Assembly: GCF_000687935.1 (NCBI RefSeq)
Contig: NZ_JHZZ01000001.1
Coordinates: forward strand, 3,544,001-3,608,000
Reading direction: 5' to 3'
DNA: 64,000 nucleotides
DNA from: Polaribacter sp. Hel_I_88
Lineage (GTDB): Bacteria; Bacteroidota; Bacteroidia; Flavobacteriales; Flavobacteriaceae
The notes beneath the pieces are model-generated. The model ran no database searches. It was given only the letters and a program-made list of their open reading frames with translations, and was not told the DNA's origin. The translations under genes were made by a program, and so were the position numbers. Of this stretch, positions 51,064 through 58,427 are shown one piece after another. Position 1 is the stretch's first letter. The number at the start of each line of letters is the position of its first letter.

Positions 51064-52014
51064 ATGGAATTGATTATAGGCTATATTGGTTTTATTATTG
51101 CTGCTTACTCAGTTATTGCCAACGATGTTATTCAAACGCTGGGTACATTTATATCTTCAAACTATAAAGTTAAGTGGTGGTTACTTTGGTTTTTTGCCAT
51201 AAGCATTTTAACTGTAACACTATGTTATGGTTGGTATATTAATGATGGTGATGTATCTTATGGAAGATTAACAAATATACCATTACCAGCAACCTTGGAA
51301 TGGTGGTATTTGTTAGCACCAATTGCACTATTGGTCATCACTCGATTCGGAATTCCTGTGAGTACCACATTTATGATTTTGAGCCTTTTTTCATCGGGTA
51401 TGATTATTGAAAAAATGATATTAAAATCAGTTTATGGATACGCAATCTCTTTTGTTTTTGCTATGTTAGTTTATGTTGTTGTTTCAAAGAAATTCGAGTC
51501 TAAGCTTTCTATCGATACATTAGCCAAACACAAAAAGAAACATTATTGGTTAGTAGCACAGTGGTTTTCTACCGGATTTTTGTGGTCTCAATGGCTAATT
51601 CAGGATTTTGCGAATATTTATGTTTTTCTTCCTAGAAAACTTTCTATTGAACAGCTCTTAATCTCATTGAGTTGCATTCTCTTAATTATGGCCTATATTT
51701 TTAGAAAACGAGGTGGAAAGATTCAAGAAATAGTCAATCAAAAATCTAATACTAAGAATATTCGTTCTGCTACTATTATTGACTTAATTTATGGGGTTTT
51801 TCTTTTTGTATTTGGAAACCTAAATTCGATTCCAATGAGCACTACTTGGGTATTTATTGGCATTTTAGCAGGTAGAGAATTAGCAATTACCTACTTATTA
51901 AATAAAAATAAAATAAAATACACTTACATCATTATTGCCAAAGATTTTGGCAAAGTTAATATTGGACTTGCTGTAAGTTTAGTAATTGCGTTTTTAATTC
52001 AATATTTAAAATAA
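51064..52014 (+). CDS. PiT-like inorganic anion permease, divergent
   Basis: A 316-residue inner-membrane protein with about eight to nine hydrophobic segments. YSVIANDVIQTLGTFISS near residue 16-33 resembles the GANDVANAxGT signature of PiT phosphate transporters, and GIPVSTTFMILSLFSSG near 97-113 and SIPMSTTWVFIGILAGRE near 258-275 look like the paired STT motifs of its two inverted halves. It is shorter than typical PiT proteins (about 400 or more) and the first motif lacks the leading Gly. No pap- or pho-related neighbour is present. The ion transported (phosphate, sulfate or other) cannot be judged. TATATTTG at 51034-51041 may be its -7 element. Confidence 0.6.
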   Translation: MELIIGYIGFIIAAYSVIANDVIQTLGTFISSNYKVKWWLLWFFAISILTVTLCYGWYINDGDVSYGRLTNIPLPATLEWWYLLAPIALLVITRFGIPVSTTFMILSLFSSGMIIEKMILKSVYGYAISFVFAMLVYVVVSKKFESKLSIDTLAKHKKKHYWLVAQWFSTGFLWSQWLIQDFANIYVFLPRKLSIEQLLISLSCILLIMAYIFRKRGGKIQEIVNQKSNTKNIRSATIIDLIYGVFLFVFGNLNSIPMSTTWVFIGILAGRELAITYLLNKNKIKYTYIIIAKDFGKVNIGLAVSLVIAFLIQYLK

Positions 52015-52333
52015 TTAGAATGTTTTAGGTATTTATTACACTATTTTGAACCTGTAGCTGTTGGCTTTCGAGAATTTTTTTTGCTAAGTAAGCTATTAAA
52101 AAGCATCAAAAATGCACCTATAAATATATCTATTATGCCTTTTAAAGTAAATGTTTTTTAGACTTGTAAAGGCTTAATTACTGCAATATACAGCTTTAAA
52201 AATAATAAAAAATGCTCTTAAAAGATATAAAAAACAACTTACTAAACGCATTAGGATAGAATATACTTTTCGGAAAGACGTAATAAAAATTGCGTCTGTA
52301 GGCGTTTTAATTAAAAGTGGCCAATTGGGTTCA
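52015..52333. other. Intergenic region of about 320 bp, no gene seen
   Basis: It lies between the convergent permease and oxoamine synthase genes. Nothing gene-like is visible. ACGTAATAAAAATTGCGTCT near 52277 is a weak inverted sequence. Confidence 0.4.
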
Positions 52334-52374
52334 AAAACAAAAAAACCTTGCTAACGTACATTAGTAAGGTTTTA
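52334..52374 (-). terminator. Terminator of the oxoamine synthase gene
   Basis: AAAACCTTGCTAA and TTAGTAAGGTTTT form a 13-bp stem with one mismatch; the minus-strand T tract follows at lower coordinates, 24 bp after the stop. Confidence 0.8.
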
Positions 52375-52397
52375 AAATATTATTTTTATTTAAAAAA

Positions 52398-53645
52398 TTA
52401 CACCACTGCTGCTGCAATCTTTTTATACGTTCCATTTTGTAACTTTTCTCTTATTGCAGAAAAAGCTGTTATGGTATCATCAATATCCTCTTGAGTGTGT
52501 GTTGCTGTAGGTATCAATCTTAAAATAATTAAACCTTTTGGTATTACTGGGTACACCACAATAGAACAGAAAATTCCGTGATTTTCTCTCAGATCGTTTA
52601 CCATGGCCATAGCTTCAGGTATTTCTCCATTTAAAAATACAGGAGTAATACAGGTTTGTGTAGTTCCTAAATCGAAACCTGCTGCTCTTAAACCAGATTG
52701 TAAGTTTCTTGTGTTTTCCCACAATTTTTCTTTTAACTCTGGCATAGTACGCAACATATCCAAACGCTTTAAAGCCCCTTTAACCATTGCCATTGGTAAT
52801 GATTTAGCAAAGGTTTGCGAACGCATATTGTATTGCAAATACTGCATTACATCTTTATCTCCAGCTAAAAAAGCACCAAAACCTGCCATTGATTTTGCAA
52901 ATGTTGCAAAGTAAACATCAATATCATCTTGTACTCCTTGCTCAAAACCAGTACCTCTTCCTCCTTCTCCAAGAGTTCCAAAACCATGAGCATCATCTAC
53001 TAAAATTCTAAAATTGTATTGTTTCTTAAAAGCGATGATTTCTTTTAAACGTCCTTGTTCTCCTCGCATTCCAAAAACACCTTCAGAAATTACTAGAATT
53101 CCTCCTCCAGTTTTTTCTGCCATTTTTGCAGCACGTTTTATGTTTTTCTCAAAACTTTCCATATCATTATGTCGATATACAAAACGTTTTCCTGAATGCA
53201 AACGAACACCATCTATAATACAGGCATGTGTATCCATATCATAAACAATAATATCATTTTTGGTAACCAAAGCGTCTATAGCAGACATAATTCCCTGGTA
53301 ACCAAAATTTAATAAATATGCTTTTTCTTTATGAACAAATTCTGCACATTCACGTTCTAATTGCTCGTGAATTGGTGTGTGTCCAGACATCATTCTAGCA
53401 CCCATTGGGTAAGCCATTCCATGTTCTGCAGCAGCTTCTCCATCAACTTTTAAAACCTCTGGGTGGTTTGCCAACCCTAAATAATCATTGATACTCCAAG
53501 TAACTACTTTTTTACCATTAAAAGACATTCTATTAGAAATAGGACCTTCTAACTTCGGAAAAACATAATATCCTTCTGCTTGTTCTGCCCATTTTCCTAA
53601 AGGACCTTTATCTTTTTTAAATCTATCAAATAAATCTGTCGTCAT
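52398..53645 (-). CDS. Alpha-oxoamine synthase, candidate cysteate fatty-acyltransferase (capnine synthesis)
   Basis: A 415-residue PLP enzyme of the family that condenses an amino acid with an acyl-CoA or acyl-ACP (KBL, SPT, BioF). LVDDAHGFGTLGEGGRG at 215-231 has the conserved Asp and His, and the PLP lysine is K251 in YFATFAKSMAGFGAF. The N-terminus has the conserved WSINDYLGLANHPEV segment. Relatives annotated as glycine C-acetyltransferase or serine palmitoyltransferase include the flavobacterial enzyme reported to make capnine from cysteate and a fatty acyl group, needed for gliding. The adjacent cysteine-synthase-like gene (87 bp upstream, same strand) would supply cysteate, which favours that role. 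Serine palmitoyltransferase remains possible. Confidence 0.8.
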   Translation of the reverse strand: MTTDLFDRFKKDKGPLGKWAEQAEGYYVFPKLEGPISNRMSFNGKKVVTWSINDYLGLANHPEVLKVDGEAAAEHGMAYPMGARMMSGHTPIHEQLERECAEFVHKEKAYLLNFGYQGIMSAIDALVTKNDIIVYDMDTHACIIDGVRLHSGKRFVYRHNDMESFEKNIKRAAKMAEKTGGGILVISEGVFGMRGEQGRLKEIIAFKKQYNFRILVDDAHGFGTLGEGGRGTGFEQGVQDDIDVYFATFAKSMAGFGAFLAGDKDVMQYLQYNMRSQTFAKSLPMAMVKGALKRLDMLRTMPELKEKLWENTRNLQSGLRAAGFDLGTTQTCITPVFLNGEIPEAMAMVNDLRENHGIFCSIVVYPVIPKGLIILRLIPTATHTQEDIDDTITAFSAIREKLQNGTYKKIAAAVV

Positions 53646-53732
53646 TATATGTTCTGTTTTTAAAAACGTGCAAAGTTAGTGAAAATTAAGAATTTTAACA
53701 ATTAAGCACAATTTATTGTTTTATTTAGAATA

Positions 53733-54731
53733 CTACTCAATAAAACCTTGTTTTTTCATCCATTTATCACTGTAAATCTTATTCATGTATCTTGAGCCAT
53801 GATCTGGAAAAATTAATACAACCACACTATTTTCATCAAAATAATCTTGTGCTTCATATTGTTTTGTAGCTTGTAGAACTGCTCCACAAGTATATCCACA
53901 AAAAATACCTTCCTTTTTTACAATGTTTCTTGCTGCTAATGCAGCTTCTTTATCAGATACTTTTTCATATATATCAATTACATCAAAATCGGTTGCAGTC
54001 GGAATTAAATTTTTACCTAAACCTTCAATTTTATAAGGCGAAACTTCGTTTAAATCTAACTCACCAGTTTCATGATATTTCTTTAAAACTGAACCAATAG
54101 CATCAACTCCTAAAACTTTAATGTTCGGATTTTGTTCTTTTAAGTACTTGCCTGTTCCAGAAATAGTGCCTCCTGTTCCACTTGCTACCACTAAATGTGT
54201 AATTTTACCTTGAGTTTGTTCCCAAATTTCTGGACCTGTAGTTCTGTAATGTGCTTCAATATTTAATTCGTTAAAATATTGATTGATATATACAGAATTC
54301 TTTGTTTTTTTATGAATGGTTTTGGCAACCTCATAATACGATCTTGGATCGGCTGCTGGCACATTTGCAGGACAAACATGTACCTCTGCTCCCATTGTTT
54401 TTAATAAATCGATTTTATCTTGAGAAGATTTATCTGAAACTGCTAAAATACATTTATAGCCTTTTACCAAACCTATCATTGCCAAACTAAACCCAGTATT
54501 ACCAGACGTTGTTTCTACAATAGTGGCTCCTTTTTTAAGAATCCCTTTTTTTTCTGCATTTTCTACGATATGCAGCGCAATTCTATCTTTTTGAGATAAC
54601 CCAGGATTAAAGGCTTCTAGTTTTGCGTAGTAGGTACCTTTTAAATGTTTGGTAATTCTTTGGAGTTTTACCATGGGTGTTTCTCCTACCAACTCTAAAA
54701 TAGTATTGCTAATTCCTTGATTTCTTGTCAT
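53733..54731 (-). CDS. PLP-dependent cysteine-synthase-family enzyme, candidate cysteate synthase
   Basis: A 332-residue fold-type II PLP enzyme. The Schiff-base lysine is K48 in [14 protein letters not shown]; the usual CysK has SVKDR at this point. [17 protein letters not shown] near 68-84 is the substrate loop and [14 protein letters not shown] near 188-201 the phosphate-binding loop. It ends in a family-typical [17 protein letters not shown] segment. Family members make cysteine, cystathionine or, with sulfite, cysteate. Its place just upstream of an alpha-oxoamine synthase suggests cysteate supply for sulfonolipid synthesis. General cysteine synthase is the alternative. A hairpin upstream separates it from the oligopeptidase gene. 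Confidence 0.85.
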   Translation of the reverse strand: MTRNQGISNTILELVGETPMVKLQRITKHLKGTYYAKLEAFNPGLSQKDRIALHIVENAEKKGILKKGATIVETTSGNTGFSLAMIGLVKGYKCILAVSDKSSQDKIDLLKTMGAEVHVCPANVPAADPRSYYEVAKTIHKKTKNSVYINQYFNELNIEAHYRTTGPEIWEQTQGKITHLVVASGTGGTISGTGKYLKEQNPNIKVLGVDAIGSVLKKYHETGELDLNEVSPYKIEGLGKNLIPTATDFDVIDIYEKVSDKEAALAARNIVKKEGIFCGYTCGAVLQATKQYEAQDYFDENSVVVLIFPDHGSRYMNKIYSDKWMKKQGFIE

Positions 54732-54746
54732 GCTTACTTTTCATGG

Positions 54747-54807
54747 AAAAACCTCACAGATTTTTTGGATACTGAACAGCATTCAGCATGAAAAACCCGT
54801 GAGGTTT
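54747..54807 (-). terminator. Hairpin between the oligopeptidase and cysteine-synthase-like genes
   Basis: AAACCTCAC and GTGAGGTTT are the outer arms. GCTGAATGCTGTTCAG inside forms a second small hairpin. On the minus strand a short T run follows the outer stem, 16 bp before the start of the cysteine-synthase-like gene. Confidence 0.6.
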
Positions 54808-54859
54808 GTTTTTCAACCGGTTGCAAAAGTACACAACCTTATTGAATTACAAAATTGAT

Positions 54860-56977
54860 TTAAATTTTAATCTCTTCTATAGCAACTTTATTTTCTAATG
54901 CTAAGAAAAATGTATAATCTTTTGCAGTTTCTTTTAAAGCTTCAAATCGGCCAGAAGCTCCTCCATGACCTGCTTCCATATTGGTGTGCAACATCAACAA
55001 ATTAGTATCTGTTTTAAGTTCTCTTAGTTTAGCAACCCATTTTGCAGGTTCCCAATATTGTACTTGAGAATCGTGATAACCTGTTGTTACCAGCATATTT
55101 GGATATTCTTTTGCTTCTACTTGATCATAAGGTGAATATGATTTTATATACTCATAATACGCTTTATCATTAGGATTTCCCCACTCATCATATTCTCCTG
55201 TAGTTAAAGGAATGGAATCATCTAACATCGTAGAAATTACATCAACAAAAGGTACAGCAGCAATAATTCCATTATATAATTCAGGGTTCATATTTATAAT
55301 AGCACCCATTAACAAACCTCCTGCAGAGCCACCCATTGCATATAAATGTTTGGCAGATGTGTAATTATTTTCAATTAAAAATTTAGAGCAATCTATAAAG
55401 TCTGTAAATGTATTTTTTTTGTTCAACATTTTACCATCTTCATACCATTCGCGTCCTAAATATTGACTTCCTCTAATATGCGCTAATGCAAAAACAAAAC
55501 CTCTATCTAACAAACTTAAACGCGTTGTAGAAAAACTATCGGAAACTGTATGCCCATAAGAACCATAAGCATATTGTAGTAATGGTGTGTCTTTGTTTAA
55601 CTTTGTATCTTTATGATATACCAAAGAAATCGCAACTTTTTTTCCATCTCTAGCTGTTGCCCAAGCACGTTCGCTTTTGTAATTTTCTTTGTTAAACTTT
55701 CCTCCTAAAACTTCTTGTTCTTTTTTTATTTCTTTGGATTTATCTGCCATATTAAAATCGATGACAGAACTTGGAGTTGTAAAAGAATTGTAAGAATATC
55801 TTATCATATCTGTGTCAAATTCATCATCTCCATACACACCAACTGAATAGGTTTCTTCATCAAAAGGTAAATAATAATCTTCAGTTTCATCCCAACGTTT
55901 TATTCGGATTCTATTCAAACCATTTGTACGTTCTTCTAAAACTAAATAGTCTTTATAAATTGAGAAATCTTCTAATAAAGTATCTTCTCTATGAGGAATA
56001 ACATCTACCCAATTCTCTATCGTTGTTTGAGAAACTGGTGTTTTCATCAACTTAAAATTAGTAGCATTGTCTTTATTCGTCATTAAATAAAAATGATCTT
56101 TATAATGAGAAACGTTATATTCTAAATCTGCTACTCTTTCTTGCAACATGGTAAATTGACCAGTTGGATTATTGGCATCTAAATACTGAGCTTCGTTAGA
56201 AAGTGTACTGTAAGAACCAATAATTATGTAGTCTTTAGATTTTGATTTGGTTACATACGTTCCAAAAGTTTCATCTTTTTCATGATACACTTCTACATCT
56301 TCTGATGTTGGTGTGCCTAAAACATGTCTGAAAATTTTTTCGCTTCGTAAAGTTTTTGGATCTTTTTTGGTGTAAAAAATGGTTTTATTATCATTTGCCC
56401 AAACAGAACCTCCTGTTGTATTATCGATGATATCTTTATAAATTTCGCCTGTTTCCAAGTTTTTAATTCGTAAAAAATATTGTCTTCTACTTACAGTATC
56501 AGTGGCAAAAACAACCAGTTTATTATCTTCAGAAACATTTAAACCTCCTAATTGATAATACTCAAAGTCTTTTGCCATTTCATTCACATCAAACAAAATT
56601 TCTTCTTCAGCTTCTAACGTTTCTTTTTTTCTGCTATAAATTGGGTATTGACTTCCAATTTCGAAACGTGTGCTATAAAAATAACCATTACTTTTTATAG
56701 GCACAGAAGAATCATCTTCTTTAATTCTGCCTTTCATTTCATGAAATAATTCTTCTTGAAACGTTTTTGTATAGTCAGTTACAGTATCATAATACTTATT
56801 TTCGGCTTCTAAGTAAGCAACCACTTTTTGAGTTTGTTCATCTTTTATAGGCGCCAATTTTTGATCATCAGACAAACGCATCCAAAAATAGTTATCTATT
56901 CTTACGTCTTCGTGTTTTGTTAATTCAGTTGGTATTTTTTCGGCTACAGGATGCTTTGCATCAGTACTCTTCATCAT
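54860..56977 (-). CDS. ptrB: S9-family oligopeptidase (oligopeptidase B type)
   Basis: A 705-residue cytoplasmic serine peptidase. The N-terminal part (about 75-420) is a seven-bladed propeller that restricts access, and the C-terminal part the alpha/beta-hydrolase. The nucleophile is S551 in YAMGGSAGGLLMGAI. Catalytic Asp is in VTTGYHDSQVQYWEPAK and His in NMEAGHGGASGRFE near 668-681. The N-terminus HPVAEKIPTELTKHEDVRID is typical of oligopeptidase B (PtrB), which cleaves after basic residues; the acidic specificity residues were not checked. No signal peptide. Length is standard. Confidence 0.93.
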   Translation of the reverse strand: MMKSTDAKHPVAEKIPTELTKHEDVRIDNYFWMRLSDDQKLAPIKDEQTQKVVAYLEAENKYYDTVTDYTKTFQEELFHEMKGRIKEDDSSVPIKSNGYFYSTRFEIGSQYPIYSRKKETLEAEEEILFDVNEMAKDFEYYQLGGLNVSEDNKLVVFATDTVSRRQYFLRIKNLETGEIYKDIIDNTTGGSVWANDNKTIFYTKKDPKTLRSEKIFRHVLGTPTSEDVEVYHEKDETFGTYVTKSKSKDYIIIGSYSTLSNEAQYLDANNPTGQFTMLQERVADLEYNVSHYKDHFYLMTNKDNATNFKLMKTPVSQTTIENWVDVIPHREDTLLEDFSIYKDYLVLEERTNGLNRIRIKRWDETEDYYLPFDEETYSVGVYGDDEFDTDMIRYSYNSFTTPSSVIDFNMADKSKEIKKEQEVLGGKFNKENYKSERAWATARDGKKVAISLVYHKDTKLNKDTPLLQYAYGSYGHTVSDSFSTTRLSLLDRGFVFALAHIRGSQYLGREWYEDGKMLNKKNTFTDFIDCSKFLIENNYTSAKHLYAMGGSAGGLLMGAIINMNPELYNGIIAAVPFVDVISTMLDDSIPLTTGEYDEWGNPNDKAYYEYIKSYSPYDQVEAKEYPNMLVTTGYHDSQVQYWEPAKWVAKLRELKTDTNLLMLHTNMEAGHGGASGRFEALKETAKDYTFFLALENKVAIEEIKI

Positions 56978-57116
56978 TTTATTATCATTTTACAAGCGAC
57001 CGCAAAAATAAGACTAATAAATAAGGATAAAAGAAAAAATATTTTCATTTTTGAAGAATACAAATTCTTTATGAATTTGTTAGTTTTGTATTTATAATTA
57101 AAAAAATATAAAAATT

Positions 57117-57440
57117 ATGTTTGGAGATATGTCTGGAATGATGCAGAAAATTAAAGATGCTCAAAAAAAAGTAGAAGAAACTAAAGTACGTTTAGATTCT
57201 GTTTTGGTTAATGAAACTGGTGCAGATGGAAAAATAAAAGTAACTTTAACTGCTAATAGAGAAATAAAATCGATTTCAATTGATGATGCTCTACTTAATG
57301 ATAAAGAGGAATTAGAAGATTTTTTAATCATCACCTTAAATAAAGCTATTGCAAAAGCATCGCAAATTAACGAACATGAAATGGCTGTTGCTGCAAAAGC
57401 TGGCATGCCAAATATTCCTGGAATGGATATGTTTAAATAA
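57117..57440 (+). CDS. YbaB/EbfC family nucleoid-associated protein
   Basis: A 107-residue DNA-binding protein that acts as a homodimer. The N-terminal helix [21 protein letters not shown] is the usual start, followed by the three-stranded sheet ([28 protein letters not shown]) and a C-terminal helix with [20 protein letters not shown]. It ends [10 protein letters not shown], the usual Gly/Met-rich tail. It diverges from the oligopeptidase gene. In many bacteria the gene lies next to dnaX and recR; that linkage is absent here. Confidence 0.94.
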   Translation: MFGDMSGMMQKIKDAQKKVEETKVRLDSVLVNETGADGKIKVTLTANREIKSISIDDALLNDKEELEDFLIITLNKAIAKASQINEHEMAVAAKAGMPNIPGMDMFK

Positions 57441-57650
57441 TTGTGAGTTTGAAGCGTGAAGTTGGAAGTTGGAAGCTTAATATTTAATCATTTATATAAT
57501 TATCAATAAAAAAGTAGAGAATAGAGAAAAATTAAAACGAAAGACCTAAGAATAAATAAAATTATTAAATTTCTTGTCTTTTTAGTCTTGGTTCTTGGTT
57601 CTTGATTCTTGAATATTGTTTCTTGAATCTTTCTTCTAAAAATAAATAAA
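57441..57650. repeat. Short degenerate direct repeats between ybaB and DUF2752
   Basis: GAAGTTGGAAGTTGGAAG at 57458-57475 and a tract of TCTTGGTTCTTGGTTCTTGA units at about 57585-57640 are simple degenerate repeats, a common kind of flavobacterial intergenic filler. No hairpin terminator stands out. Confidence 0.6.
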
Positions 57651-57938
57651 ATGTTTATCAATTTAAAAGAGTACATGTTACCTTGTTTTAGCAAAACCCT
57701 TTTTGGGATTGAGTGTTTGGGTTGTGGTTTTCAACGCTCTTTTTTAATGTTACTTCAAGGTGATTTTTTAGGATCTTTTAAGATGTATCCTGCAATTTTT
57801 ACATTATTAGGTTTATTCTTGTTTATTTTGATAAATTTTAAAGCAAAATTTAAGCAATCAAAAAAAATAATTAGTAGTTTAGCGTACTTGAACTTATCAA
57901 TTATGATTATAAACTATCTTATAAAAATTAACTATTAA
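57651..57938 (+). CDS. DUF2752 membrane protein
   Basis: A 95-residue protein with two to three membrane segments. The DUF2752 signature reads LPCFSKTLFGIECLGCGFQR at 10-29, with paired cysteines C22 and C25 around a Gly, and then LLQGDFLGSFKMYPAIF. Family members are small membrane proteins of unknown function, frequently found beside CCC-motif proteins as here (8 bp downstream). The cysteine pair could bind a metal or be redox active; that is not established. Confidence 0.85.
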   Translation: MFINLKEYMLPCFSKTLFGIECLGCGFQRSFLMLLQGDFLGSFKMYPAIFTLLGLFLFILINFKAKFKQSKKIISSLAYLNLSIMIINYLIKINY

Positions 57939-57946
57939 ACAAACCC

Positions 57947-58261
57947 ATGAAAAAACTAAGCACAACTTTAATTTACATACTATCATCCTTAAGTTTACTT
58001 TGCTGCTGCTTTGCAGGTCTTGGAATTTTATTAGCACTTCCTTCTTTTTTAATTGCCAATAAAAAATTAAAAGAAGCACATGAATTTCCTGATGAGTATG
58101 ATTTTGACGCCGTAAAAGCAATGAAAACAGCTAAAACATTTGCATTAGTTGCGTTGAGTATTAATGGGTTGTATTTTATCTATAGCATCTATAGTCTTGC
58201 AACTACAGACTGGGATACTTTTATGAATGAATTTAATTCGCAAATGGAAAAATACCAATAG
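57947..58261 (+). CDS. CCC-motif membrane protein
   Basis: A 104-residue protein with two membrane segments (about 8-38 and 67-88). The first has the triple cysteine SLLCCCFAGLGILLALPSF at 16-34 that names the family. The loop between the segments contains EFPDEYDFDAVKAMKTAKTFA. Function unknown. It is 8 bp behind the DUF2752 gene and followed by its own terminator, so the two form a small operon. Confidence 0.85.
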   Translation: MKKLSTTLIYILSSLSLLCCCFAGLGILLALPSFLIANKKLKEAHEFPDEYDFDAVKAMKTAKTFALVALSINGLYFIYSIYSLATTDWDTFMNEFNSQMEKYQ

Positions 58262-58291
58262 AAATTAAAATACTTTAAGAATTTAAGTAAT

Positions 58292-58332
58292 AAATATCCA
58301 ACTACTCTCTTAGAAATAGTTGGATATTTTTT
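58292..58332 (+). terminator. Terminator of the DUF2752/CCC-motif operon
   Basis: AATATCCAACTA and TAGTTGGATATT form a 12-bp stem with an 11-base loop, followed by a T tract, 30 bp after the stop. Confidence 0.85.
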
Positions 58333-58427
58333 GTTTAAAATACTTTTCTATTTGAGTTACATTTAACATCATATAAACAAATTCGCTTCTTTAAATCGAC
58401 TAACTTTGTACTGTTAAACAACGATAT

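Noticed and set aside
57503-57694. 63-residue minus-strand open frame near DUF2752
   Set aside because: It is made of the degenerate TTCTTG repeats and overlaps the DUF2752 start.
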